This document shows, one piece after another, positions 25,983-33,892 of a DNA stretch of 64,000 nt. The first letter of the stretch is position 1, and every line of letters starts with the position of its first letter. The position numbers and the translations under genes are program-made. The notes beneath the pieces were generated by a model. That model saw only the letters and a program-made list of their open reading frames with translations. It had not been told where the DNA came from and did no database searches. The DNA comes from Gilvibacter sp. SZ-19 (GTDB taxonomy: Bacteria > Bacteroidota > Bacteroidia > Flavobacteriales > Flavobacteriaceae), in the NCBI RefSeq assembly GCF_002163875.1, contig NZ_CP019333.1, positions 564,864 through 628,863 of the forward strand. Reading direction: 5' to 3'.

Positions 25983-26690
25983 TTGCAAAATCTCATTTTG
26001 GCCAGCACCTCGACAGTTCACGGTCAAGGCTATTTAGAATACTTAAAACCAACACTTAAGACATTCTTTTCTGGAGTGCGTGAGTTACTCTTTGTACCCT
26101 ACGCGCGGCCTGGAGGCATTACGCATGAGGAGTATACAGCACATGCTGAAAAATTTTTTGCTCAACTCGACATTGCGGTTGTTGGGCTACACACTTTTAA
26201 GGATCCCGCGCTTGCCATAAAGAATGCACAGGCTATCTTCACAGGCGGTGGCAACACCTTTGTGCTGGTCAATGCGCTAAATCAAAACGGACAAATGGCG
26301 GCCTTACGCGCCAAACTATTTAGAGGCACTCCATATTTGGGAACCAGTGCTGGCACTAATATCTGCGGAGTGAATATGCAGACCACTAACGACATGCCCA
26401 TCGTGTATCCGCCTTCTTTTAAAACCTTAGGAATGATTCCCTGTAACATTAATCCGCATTACCTGGATCCAATAGCAGGAAGCACCCATATGGGCGAAAC
26501 GCGCCAAACGCGTATTGAAGAATTCCACAGTCAGAATTCTATTCCGGTAATAGGTTTGCGCGAAGGGAGCTGGCTAGCGGTTAGCGGCGAATCGATCGTA
26601 CTTAAAGGACCACATTCCGCTAGATTGTTCAAACAGCACAGCTCGCCAAAGGAGCTGCCAACCGATACGGCTATCCAGAGTTACTTATAG
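25983..26690 (+). CDS. pepE: Dipeptidase E (peptidase family S51)
   Basis: 235 residues, cytosolic. The nucleophile serine lies in LGTSAGTN, with the flanking IFTGGGNTF (oxyanion region) and the histidine in NINPHYLDP, as in E. coli PepE. The enzyme cleaves dipeptides with N-terminal aspartate. The TTG at 25983 gives the family N-terminus (QNLILASTSTVHG); the ATG at 25963 is out of frame. It is divergent from the carboxypeptidase-regulatory-like pair. Confidence 0.9.
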   Translation: MQNLILASTSTVHGQGYLEYLKPTLKTFFSGVRELLFVPYARPGGITHEEYTAHAEKFFAQLDIAVVGLHTFKDPALAIKNAQAIFTGGGNTFVLVNALNQNGQMAALRAKLFRGTPYLGTSAGTNICGVNMQTTNDMPIVYPPSFKTLGMIPCNINPHYLDPIAGSTHMGETRQTRIEEFHSQNSIPVIGLREGSWLAVSGESIVLKGPHSARLFKQHSSPKELPTDTAIQSYL

Positions 26691-26710
26691 CAATTGTGTA
26701 AATTAGCCCT

Positions 26711-27229
26711 ATGAAGGTGATCTGCGAAACGCCCAGAACCTATTTACGAGAATTTCTCCTTAGTGATGCGGAGTCCTTTTATCAATTGAATTTGGATCCT
26801 GAAGTAATTCGCTACACCGGTGACGCTCCTTTTAAGAGTGTCGCAGAAGCGACAGACTTTATTGCCCAATACGACCAATATGAAAAGTATGGTTATGGCC
26901 GTTGGGCGGTCTGTTTAAAGGAAGATGATTCTTTTATCGGTTTCTGCGGATTGAAATATCACCCAGAGGAAGAGCTGACAGAAGTGGGCTTTCGGTTTTT
27001 TCGCAACCGTTGGAACCAAGGATTTGCCACCGAAACTGCCAAGGCTTGTATTGCCGTGGGTTTCGAAGACTTTGAGCTAGCCGCCATTTATGCTCATGCG
27101 GACCGAGAGAATACCGGTTCGATACGCGTCTTGGAAAAATGTGGCCTTAATTTTGTAAAACCCATAGTCTATGATGGTCAATTGGCCAACCTCTATTGCC
27201 TGAAACGCCAAGCCTATGAAACGTATTGA
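26711..27229 (+). CDS. GNAT N-acetyltransferase (RimJ/RimL type)
   Basis: 172 residues. The start (ETPRTYLREFLLSDAESFYQ) and the acetyl-CoA region (VGFRFFRNRWNQGFATETAK) match the RimJ/L-like GNAT group; the C-terminal ADRENTGSIRVLEKCGL is the usual motif B. It would acetylate an amine or a protein N-terminus. The M15 peptidase gene begins 14 bases before its stop, so the two are translated together. A TAAATTAG box lies 5 bases before the ATG, too close for a normal leader. Confidence 0.88.
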   Translation: MKVICETPRTYLREFLLSDAESFYQLNLDPEVIRYTGDAPFKSVAEATDFIAQYDQYEKYGYGRWAVCLKEDDSFIGFCGLKYHPEEELTEVGFRFFRNRWNQGFATETAKACIAVGFEDFELAAIYAHADRENTGSIRVLEKCGLNFVKPIVYDGQLANLYCLKRQAYETY

Positions 27230-27956
27230 ATTTATAAAAACGACTGCTTTAGCAACTGCCGGTTTACCCTTGCTAAGCGGATTTAGAATTCCTATGGATC
27301 AAGACCTTATTCCCAAAGCACTCCTGATGGGCTATGCCAACGACCAATTGGTTGGAACCGACTACCAATTGGAGCGCCAAACTTGGAGCACTTTTGAAAA
27401 GATGAGCGCTGCAGCAGCAGCAGACGGCATACAGATTGAAGTCGCCTCTGCCTTTAGATCTTACGACAGACAACTCGCCATTTGGTCTGGTAAATACGAC
27501 AGATTTACCAAGGCGGGCATGTCTCCGCTGGCCGCTATGGAAAAGATCATTGAATATTCCACCATTCCAGGCACATCTAGACATCATTGGGGAACCGATA
27601 TCGACCTCATTGATGGTGGTGCCAGCCCCAGGCCAAAAAGCGTTCTAGAACCTCAGCATTTTCACGGCAAAGGCCCGTTTTGTAAATTCAAAGAATGGAT
27701 GGACGCCCATGCCGAATCCTTTGGTTTTTTCGAAGTCTATACAAACAATGCAAAACGCAAAGGTTTTAAATATGAACCTTGGCATTTCAGTTACAAACCC
27801 GTTTCTCAAAATTATCTAGCAGCCTACCTGAAACTGGATATAAAATCGGAGCTAGAACGCCTCGAAATCCCAGGCTCAAAACACATGGATGTGCAGTTTA
27901 TCGAAAAATACCTACAAGACAACATTTCGGATATAAATCCGGATTTGTTGCCCTAA
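27216..27956 (+). CDS. M15-family D-Ala-D-Ala carboxypeptidase (VanY-like)
   Basis: 246 residues. The LAS-type zinc site is complete: SRHHWGTDIDLID provides the SxHxxGxxxD ligands and EPWHFSY provides the catalytic glutamate and third histidine. IEVASAFRSYDRQLAIW is the upstream substrate-binding stretch. The N-terminus (TTALATAGLPLLSGF) looks like a weak signal peptide, so it should trim peptidoglycan stems in the periplasm. It overlaps the acetyltransferase gene by 14 bases. Confidence 0.9.
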   Translation: MKRIEFIKTTALATAGLPLLSGFRIPMDQDLIPKALLMGYANDQLVGTDYQLERQTWSTFEKMSAAAAADGIQIEVASAFRSYDRQLAIWSGKYDRFTKAGMSPLAAMEKIIEYSTIPGTSRHHWGTDIDLIDGGASPRPKSVLEPQHFHGKGPFCKFKEWMDAHAESFGFFEVYTNNAKRKGFKYEPWHFSYKPVSQNYLAAYLKLDIKSELERLEIPGSKHMDVQFIEKYLQDNISDINPDLLP

Positions 27957-27962
27957 GCCTAG

Positions 27963-28002
27963 CACTTATTTTTTGTACTTTGAAGCCTACAAAAAATAAG
28001 TG
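27963..28002. repeat. Perfect 15-base inverted repeat just before the M48 peptidase gene
   Basis: CACTTATTTTTTGTA (27963-27977) and TACAAAAAATAAGTG (27988-28002) are exact reverse complements around a 10-base spacer; the second arm ends 2 bases before the ATG at 28005. There is no T-run after it, so it is not a plain terminator for the M15 gene. It could be an operator or a 5' leader hairpin; a TACTTTG string runs from arm into loop. Confidence 0.75.
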
Positions 28003-28004
28003 TC

Positions 28005-28790
28005 ATGTTGCGAAGAGGTAATTGGAAGATCAGAATACTAATTGGCTTGGCCATTGTGGCTTTTGCCTATTTTAAACGCTGTAGCAATACAGAAGTCAAC
28101 CCCTACACCCAAAGAGAACAGGTCATCTCTATGGAACCCGACCAAGAGATCGCCATTGGCTTACAGGCCATGCCTCAAATGAAACAACAGCACGGCGGCG
28201 ATTTTCCGAATCAAGACCTACAGAATTTTGTAGATCGCGTGGGGATGAAACTGGTAAACAACAGTATCGCCAAAGACACGCCTTACCGTTATGAATTCCA
28301 CCTCTTGGCAGACGACCAGACCATCAATGCCTTTGCATTACCAGGAGGACAGATCTTTATCACTTATGCCCTACTTTCAAAATTGGACAACGAAGACCAA
28401 TTGGCCGGAGTGCTCGGTCACGAGATCGGCCATGTGTTGGGTAGACATTCCGCAGAGCGCATTGCAGAAACAGAATTCTGGCAAACGGTCTCGCAAGGAG
28501 CCTCTGTTGGCGCCGATGCCGGTGGACTAGTTGCAGGAATTGGTCAAAATGTACTTTTGGGCAACGGTCGTGACGACGAGCTCGAAAGTGACGACTTGGG
28601 CGTGCTCTTTATGATGCAATCCGGATACGATCCACAGGAAATGATCGGAGTTATGGAAGTATTGAAGGCCGCAGCCGGCCCTAACCGCGTTCCGGAGTTT
28701 CAGAGCACCCACCCAGACCCAGACAATCGTATGGACGAAATCCGAGCTTCTATCAAAAAGTACCGAGAACAAGGCATAGGAGTTAATTAA
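28005..28790 (+). CDS. M48-family metallopeptidase, membrane-anchored
   Basis: 261 residues. A basic start and one hydrophobic stretch (ILIGLAIVAFAYF) anchor or export it. The zinc site is GHEIGHVLGRHS (HExxH) with the third ligand in DDELESDDLG (ExxxD). NAFALPGGQIFITYALL is the family substrate-strand region and STHPDPDNRM the conserved tail motif. This is the BepA/LoiP-like group, which handles outer-membrane protein quality control in other Gram-negative bacteria. A perfect inverted repeat covers its leader. Confidence 0.9.
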   Translation: MLRRGNWKIRILIGLAIVAFAYFKRCSNTEVNPYTQREQVISMEPDQEIAIGLQAMPQMKQQHGGDFPNQDLQNFVDRVGMKLVNNSIAKDTPYRYEFHLLADDQTINAFALPGGQIFITYALLSKLDNEDQLAGVLGHEIGHVLGRHSAERIAETEFWQTVSQGASVGADAGGLVAGIGQNVLLGNGRDDELESDDLGVLFMMQSGYDPQEMIGVMEVLKAAAGPNRVPEFQSTHPDPDNRMDEIRASIKKYREQGIGVN

Positions 28791-28817
28791 GGCCTGTTAA
28801 TTGTCGATGATTTGGTG

Positions 28818-28825
28818 TAATTTTG
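28818..28825 (+). promoter_or_regulatory. -7 box TAATTTTG for gpmI
   Basis: Exact TAnnTTTG, 16 bases before the ATG at 28842; a TTG lies 14 bases upstream (28801-28803), shorter than the usual spacing. Confidence 0.55.
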
Positions 28826-28841
28826 CAGCAAAACATCGCCC

Positions 28842-30359
28842 ATGAGTAAGCAGGTTTTATTGATGATTCTAGATGGTTGGGGAATGACCCAAGACCCTAT
28901 GGTCTCCGCTATTGCCCAAGCCAATACTCCTTTTGTTGACAGTCTTGCGACAAACTATCCGCATGCCCAGCTTCGCACAGATGGAATGCACGTAGGCCTA
29001 CCCGAAGGTCAAATGGGGAACTCAGAAGTGGGCCATATGAATCTGGGCGCCGGACGTATTGTCTATCAAGATCTCGCCAAGATCAACAAGGCGGTCAAAG
29101 AAGGCACTCTGGCACAAGAACCCGTGCTCCAAGAAGCATTCAACTACGCAAAGAACGAAAATAGAGCCGTGCATTTGTTAGGCTTAGTGTCTGACGGAGG
29201 TGTCCACTCGCATATCAATCATTTAAAAGGACTTTTGAACGTGGCAGAAGACCACGGCCTATCTAAGGTATACGTACACGCCTTCACTGATGGTCGCGAC
29301 GTAGACCCTAAAAGTGGCAAGGGCTTTTTGACTCAGCTTAAAAAACACCTCAAGGAATCTACTGGAGAATTGGCCAGCGTTATTGGACGCTATTACGCTA
29401 TGGATCGGGACACCCGCTGGGAACGGGTCAAGAAAGCATACGATCTTTTAGTGCACGGTAAAGGAACTCCGAGTAATGATATAGTTGCTAGCATGCAAGA
29501 GAGCTATGACAACGATATCACCGATGAATTCATAGAACCCATCTGTATGACAAAGAACGGGGCTCCTGTAGCGACCATAAAAGATGGAGATGTGGTCTTG
29601 TTCTTTAACTTCAGAACAGATCGCGGACGGCAACTCACACAAGCCTTGAGTCAACAAGCGTTCCCGGAACAAGAAATGAAGCCTTTAAAGCTGCACTATG
29701 TAACCCTTACCAATTACGACGATAGTTTTCAAGGTGTAAAAGTGGTCTACGATAAAGAGAATCTGAACGACACCTTGGGTGAGGTCCTAGAAAAGGCTGG
29801 CAAAACCCAGATACGTATTGCAGAGACGGAAAAATATCCACACGTTACCTTCTTTTTCTCCGGAGGTCGAGAAACACCTTTTGAAGGAGAGAAACGGATC
29901 TTATGTCCTTCTCCTAAAGTAGCTACTTACGACCTCAAGCCAGAGATGAGCGCTTTTGAGATCCGCGATAAGATCATTCCTGAGATAGCTAACAAAACGG
30001 CTGATTTCATTTGTCTGAACTTTGCCAACCCAGACATGGTAGGACATACTGGGGTTTTTGAAGCCGCGGTGAAAGCCTGTGAAACGGTTGATAACTGTGC
30101 TGCAGCTATTGTTCAGGCAGCTTTAAAAGAAGATTACGATATTCTGATCATTGCCGATCACGGAAACAGTGAGACCATGATCAATCCGGATGGTAGCCCA
30201 CATACGGCACATACCACTAATCCGGTGCCGCTTTATTGGGTAACCAATGAACCCGCCAGTATTGCCAATGGTATTTTGGCAGATGTAGCACCGACCATCT
30301 TAGCCCTTATGGGCGTCTCTATTCCACAGGCAATGACGGGTAAGATCTTAACACATTAA
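28842..30359 (+). CDS. gpmI: 2,3-bisphosphoglycerate-independent phosphoglycerate mutase
   Basis: Interconverts 3- and 2-phosphoglycerate with two Mn2+ ions. 505 residues. The first metal aspartate D11 is in LDGWG and the phosphorylated serine is S61 in QMGNSEVGHMNLG. HAFTDGRDVDP, NFRTDRGRQL, NFANPDMVGHTG and IADHGNSETM are the other alkaline-phosphatase-superfamily motifs. Four close-packed plus-strand genes follow (HAD, map, methyltransferase), with gaps of 1-4 bases, so they form an operon. Confidence 0.97.
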   Translation: MSKQVLLMILDGWGMTQDPMVSAIAQANTPFVDSLATNYPHAQLRTDGMHVGLPEGQMGNSEVGHMNLGAGRIVYQDLAKINKAVKEGTLAQEPVLQEAFNYAKNENRAVHLLGLVSDGGVHSHINHLKGLLNVAEDHGLSKVYVHAFTDGRDVDPKSGKGFLTQLKKHLKESTGELASVIGRYYAMDRDTRWERVKKAYDLLVHGKGTPSNDIVASMQESYDNDITDEFIEPICMTKNGAPVATIKDGDVVLFFNFRTDRGRQLTQALSQQAFPEQEMKPLKLHYVTLTNYDDSFQGVKVVYDKENLNDTLGEVLEKAGKTQIRIAETEKYPHVTFFFSGGRETPFEGEKRILCPSPKVATYDLKPEMSAFEIRDKIIPEIANKTADFICLNFANPDMVGHTGVFEAAVKACETVDNCAAAIVQAALKEDYDILIIADHGNSETMINPDGSPHTAHTTNPVPLYWVTNEPASIANGILADVAPTILALMGVSIPQAMTGKILTH

Positions 30360-30363
30360 GCGA

Positions 30364-30765
30364 TTGGAAGAAACGCGAAAAATAGCCATAGATTTTGACG
30401 GAACCATAGTGGAAAACGCCTATCCGCGAATTGGCAAACCCATGATCTTTGCTTTTGACACCATGAAAAAGCTTCAAGACAAAGGGTTCCGACTAATCTT
30501 ATGGACTTACCGACACGGAAAAAGCCTAGACGAGGCGGTGGCCTTTTGCAAGGAGCATGGCGTAGAATTCTATGCGGTAAACCAAAGCTTTCCGGAAGAA
30601 GAGGCAACAGACGATGTGTCGCGCAAGATCAATGCAGATATTTTTATAGACGACAGGAACATTGGCGGCATGTGGGACTGGGGCCTGATCTATCAAGAAC
30701 TTATAGGTGAACGTCCGCAGCAAACCAAAAAATCCAAATCATTATTCCCCTTTTTAAAACGATAA
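30364..30765 (+). CDS. HAD-like hydrolase of the BT0820 group
   Basis: 133 residues, TTG start 4 bases after gpmI; no earlier ATG is in frame. The HAD nucleophile motif is AIDFDGTIVEN, the second motif LWTYRHGK and the acidic metal site IFIDDRNIGG. The short form without a large cap domain matches the small Bacteroidota phosphatase group typified by B. thetaiotaomicron BT0820. The substrate is unknown; position in the gpmI-map transcript gives no clear hint. Confidence 0.85.
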   Translation: MEETRKIAIDFDGTIVENAYPRIGKPMIFAFDTMKKLQDKGFRLILWTYRHGKSLDEAVAFCKEHGVEFYAVNQSFPEEEATDDVSRKINADIFIDDRNIGGMWDWGLIYQELIGERPQQTKKSKSLFPFLKR

Positions 30766-30766
30766 T

Positions 30767-31585
30767 ATGATCATTCCAAAGACTGCCGAAGAAATTGAAC
30801 TAATGCGCGAAAGCGCTTTGATCGTATCTAAAACCTTGGGGATGCTGGCCAGCGAAGTCAAACCCGGAGTAACAAGTCTGCATTTGGACAAACTGGCCGA
30901 GACTTTTATTCGTGATCACGGAGCCATTCCAGGTTTCTTAGGCTTATATGACTTCCCCAACACCTTGTGTATGAGTCCAAACGCTCAGGTAGTTCACGGA
31001 ATTCCCAATGACACTCCTTATGAGGAGGGAGATATCATCTCAATTGATTGTGGAGCTATAAAAAATGGATTCTACGGAGATCACGCTTATACCTTTGCTG
31101 TAGGCGAAATTGCTCCAGAGGTTGAGCAGCTCCTAAAGGTGACCAAAGAATCACTCTACCTAGGTATTGCGCAATTTAAAAAGGGCAATCGTACGGGCGA
31201 TGTAGGCTATGCTATCCAGCAGCATTGTGAACAACACGGCTACGGTGTAGTTAGAGAACTCGTAGGGCACGGTTTAGGCCGTACCATGCACGAAGACCCG
31301 GAAATGCCTAACTACGGTCGCAGAGGGCGTGGTAAGAAGTTTATTGAGGGCATGACAGTGGCCATTGAACCTATGATCAATTTAGGCACACACCGTATTG
31401 AGCAACTCAAAGATGGTTGGACCATCCTCACGCGTGACCGAAAACCCAGTGCGCACTTTGAGCACAACGTAGCTTTGGTCAATGGGAAACCTGAATTGCT
31501 TTCAACCTTTGGTTATATTTACAAGGCCCTAGGCATAGAAAGTGACGAAGAAGAACCGTTTAGAGCCGAGGCCCTGGTGTTATAA
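30767..31585 (+). CDS. map: Type I methionine aminopeptidase
   Basis: Removes the initiator methionine from new proteins. 272 residues. The five metal ligands can be placed at D94 (SIDCGA), D105 (YGDHAY), H168 (VGHGLGRTMHED), E201 (AIEPMIN) and E232 (AHFEHN). The substrate histidine H77 is in VVHGIP. Its C-terminus runs about 20 residues past the usual end. It begins 1 base after the HAD gene and 3 bases before the methyltransferase gene. Confidence 0.96.
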   Translation: MIIPKTAEEIELMRESALIVSKTLGMLASEVKPGVTSLHLDKLAETFIRDHGAIPGFLGLYDFPNTLCMSPNAQVVHGIPNDTPYEEGDIISIDCGAIKNGFYGDHAYTFAVGEIAPEVEQLLKVTKESLYLGIAQFKKGNRTGDVGYAIQQHCEQHGYGVVRELVGHGLGRTMHEDPEMPNYGRRGRGKKFIEGMTVAIEPMINLGTHRIEQLKDGWTILTRDRKPSAHFEHNVALVNGKPELLSTFGYIYKALGIESDEEEPFRAEALVL

Positions 31586-31588
31586 CCC

Positions 31589-32362
31589 ATGAAGGCGATC
31601 TTTAAATTCTTTTTAAACCTTTTGCCCAGACCACTGCTGATTCGATTGAGTTATGTGGTCAGGCCTGTTTTGGCCTTTTTCATGCGGGGAAAACGCTACA
31701 TCGACCCTATAGATGGTCGAGGATTTCGGAGTTTCTTAGCTTACGGATATGCAAAAACTCGAGAGAATGTGCTGTCTCCAAGCACTTTGTCATTAGAAAG
31801 ACACCGTTTACTTTGGTTGTTTTTAAAACAAGAGACTGACTTGTTCACTAAGCCGCAAAAGCTATTGCATTTTGCTCCGGAACAAGCCTTTTACAAGCGT
31901 TTTAAAAAGATGGCTCATTTAGATTATGTCACTACGGATCTCAATTCTCCTATAGCCGATGTAAAAGCTGATATCTGTAATTTACCTTTTGAAGATTCTA
32001 GTTTTGATGTGATCTTGTGCAATCATGTACTGGAACACATTCCAGATGACACACAGGCCATGAAGGAGTTATTTCGCGTCTTGCGCCCAGGTGGTTGGGG
32101 AGTATTTCAGATCCCACAGGATCTCAATAGAGCGTCTACTTTTGAAGATCCCAGTATTACCGACAAAGAAGAACGTACTCGTATCTTCGGTCAATACGAT
32201 CACGTACGTGTTTATGGTCGTGATTACTTTGATAAATTGCGCGAGGTAGGCTTTGAGGTAACTGCTGTGGATTATACCCAGACCATAGGCAAAGAAATGT
32301 CAGACACCTATAGATTGGCGTGGGGAGAGCTTATCCCCTATTGCAAAAAACCGTCAGCTTAA
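31589..32362 (+). CDS. Class I SAM-dependent methyltransferase
   Basis: 257 residues. The methyltransferase core is in the middle: HFAPEQAFYKRFKK, then TTDLNSPIADVKADICNLPF (acidic loop), DVILCNHVLEHIPDD and ELFRVLRPGGW. The N-terminal 60 residues are basic and amphipathic (NLLPRPLLIRLSYVVRPVLA), which suggests membrane association, perhaps action on a lipid or sugar. The target is unknown. The stop shares the bases TTAA with the convergent apbE stop. Confidence 0.88.
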   Translation: MKAIFKFFLNLLPRPLLIRLSYVVRPVLAFFMRGKRYIDPIDGRGFRSFLAYGYAKTRENVLSPSTLSLERHRLLWLFLKQETDLFTKPQKLLHFAPEQAFYKRFKKMAHLDYVTTDLNSPIADVKADICNLPFEDSSFDVILCNHVLEHIPDDTQAMKELFRVLRPGGWGVFQIPQDLNRASTFEDPSITDKEERTRIFGQYDHVRVYGRDYFDKLREVGFEVTAVDYTQTIGKEMSDTYRLAWGELIPYCKKPSA

Positions 32363-33381
32363 TCTCTGAGCAAAGGTTCGAATCCCGGAGAATAATAAAC
32401 AGCGGTAGAATCTCCGACCGCAAAGGTCAAATAGGCCTCTACTCCACTTAAACGGCTCAATAATTCTTTAGACTTCGCTAACCCTAAGGCCATAAATGTA
32501 GTAGCGTAGGCATCTGCTTCTGCGCAGGTTTTAGCAACTACGGTCGCACTGGTCACATCGCTGGTCTCTGCGGAGCCAGTAAGCGGATTCAAAGTATGAA
32601 CATAGCGTTTCCCGCTGTTAGGGTCCACTCTGAATTTTCGGTAGTTCCCAGAGGCCGCCATGGCCAAATCTTGTAAACTGACCTTAGCTTGCAATCCTCG
32701 TACTTCTAAATTGGAGTCTACAGCTTCTATACCTGTGATCCACGGAGAATTCCTTTCTATATTGGTGCCGGAGGCATATACCTCACCGCCCAGCTCGACC
32801 AAAAAGTCAGTCAATCCTTCGCTTTTCATATAGCTAACTATCCTATCTATCCCGTAACCTTTTGCAATAGCGTTGAAATCAAAATAGATCTGCGGATGCG
32901 CCTTGGAAATGGTCCCGTCTGAGTTGAGTTTAACCTTATTGAATCCAACATAAGTCATAAGAGAATCCAAGGTAAGGCTGTCTATTCGAGCTAGCGGTTT
33001 CTCATCGCCAAATCCGTAGGCATTGCGCAACACTCCTATGGTAGGATCGAAATAACCTCCGGATTCTTGGTGGATACGTTGAGCAAGCTTATAAACGTCC
33101 TGCAACATGGCATCGGTAATCTGAGTAGAATCGCCCTGGTTGATCCGTGTGATATCGCTATCTTTCCAGTAGGTGCTCATGGATTGATTCACAGCATTGA
33201 TCACCGAATCTACGCCAACGCTGAGATCTAATTTATCGCTGTGAAAATACTTGATAGAAAAGGTGGTTCCGAACGCTCCGCCCTGTAGGGTGTGCAGCTG
33301 CGGATTTGTTTCTTGACACCCAACCGCCAAGAGCAGTAGCAGTCCAACAATACTGGATTTAAATAATTTCTTGAAGTCCAT
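32359..33381 (-). CDS. apbE: FAD:protein FMN transferase, lipoprotein
   Basis: Attaches FMN through a phosphoester to Thr/Ser of target proteins such as NqrB and NqrC. 340 residues from the ATG at 33381, chosen over the ORF start at 33405 because it gives a clean lipoprotein signal (GLLLLLAVGC). Typical motifs: GGAFGTTFSIKYF, DFNAIAKGYGID, ELGGEVYASG, and the metal-binding site in TCAEADAYATTFMALG. Periplasmic. The nqr operon it should serve lies 14 kb away in the same window. It overlaps the small upstream gene by 23 bases, so they are coupled. Confidence 0.92.
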   Translation of the reverse strand: MDFKKLFKSSIVGLLLLLAVGCQETNPQLHTLQGGAFGTTFSIKYFHSDKLDLSVGVDSVINAVNQSMSTYWKDSDITRINQGDSTQITDAMLQDVYKLAQRIHQESGGYFDPTIGVLRNAYGFGDEKPLARIDSLTLDSLMTYVGFNKVKLNSDGTISKAHPQIYFDFNAIAKGYGIDRIVSYMKSEGLTDFLVELGGEVYASGTNIERNSPWITGIEAVDSNLEVRGLQAKVSLQDLAMAASGNYRKFRVDPNSGKRYVHTLNPLTGSAETSDVTSATVVAKTCAEADAYATTFMALGLAKSKELLSRLSGVEAYLTFAVGDSTAVYYSPGFEPLLRD

Positions 33382-33718
33382 GGTAGACCATAGTATATGA
33401 TTCATCTTTTACCGGAGGTTTTGCATAGTCTGATCCGTGTCCAAGCCCCACTCCGGCGTAGTAGGTCTTGGCGTTGAATTTATCGGCATGCTGTTTTATG
33501 GTTTGCATAAAGACAGGATCGTAAGCCTTTGCATCTTGTGGATAAGCAATGGCCCGCACAATGACAAAGTGAAGGTCTTTGTTCTTTAAGGCCACAAACT
33601 GCGGATCTTTTTTAAGCTTTGAATTCACACCGAGGAATTCATAGCCTTGTTCTTCCAGATCCTTGCCCACAATATTCATGGCTAGATTATGTAATTCCTG
33701 TGCTGAGAGTGGCGTCAT
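33359..33718 (-). CDS. Small conserved protein upstream of apbE, function unknown
   Basis: 119 residues, soluble, no signal peptide or catalytic motif. It reads as a mixed alpha/beta domain (LHFVIVRAIAYP, KTYYAGVGLGHGSDYAKP). I recall relatives in Flavobacteriaceae that sit next to apbE and are sometimes named after NqrF, but it has none of the NqrF domains, so that name would be wrong. The 23-base overlap with apbE suggests an ApbE- or NQR-linked accessory role (inference). Confidence 0.7.
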   Translation of the reverse strand: MTPLSAQELHNLAMNIVGKDLEEQGYEFLGVNSKLKKDPQFVALKNKDLHFVIVRAIAYPQDAKAYDPVFMQTIKQHADKFNAKTYYAGVGLGHGSDYAKPPVKDESYTMVYHGLQEII

Positions 33719-33763
33719 TTGGTCTTATCCTTTAGGCTCCTGTGCTGCTTTGATTCACGATTA

Positions 33764-33797
33764 CAAAAATAACCATTTTTACTGCGGATTCAGCAAA
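33764..33797 (-). promoter_or_regulatory. Promoter TTTG-N22-TATTTTTG for the apbE pair
   Basis: On the minus strand TATTTTTG (33771-33764) is an exact -7 box with TTTG (33797-33794) upstream at 22 bases. The leader before the ATG at 33718 is about 40 bases. Confidence 0.6.
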
Positions 33798-33840
33798 TCA
33801 AACTGCCAACCTGTTCTCTTATTAACTCAATTTAAGGCAT

Positions 33841-33872
33841 AAAAAAACCGGCACTTTAGTACCGGTTTTTTT
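33841..33872 (-). terminator. Terminator after the M36 protease gene
   Basis: ACCGGCAC and GTACCGGT form a stem (one mismatch) flanked by an A-run and a T-run; in the minus-strand RNA it ends in U residues 20 bases after the M36 stop. Confidence 0.82.
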
Positions 33873-33892
33873 CTATTAAGAGGCAATTCTAA

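Noticed and set aside
33359-33718. Truncated nqrF
   Set aside because: The name may be attached to such proteins in databases, but it has neither the 2Fe-2S motif nor FAD or NADH sites; full nqrF is at 47328-48635.
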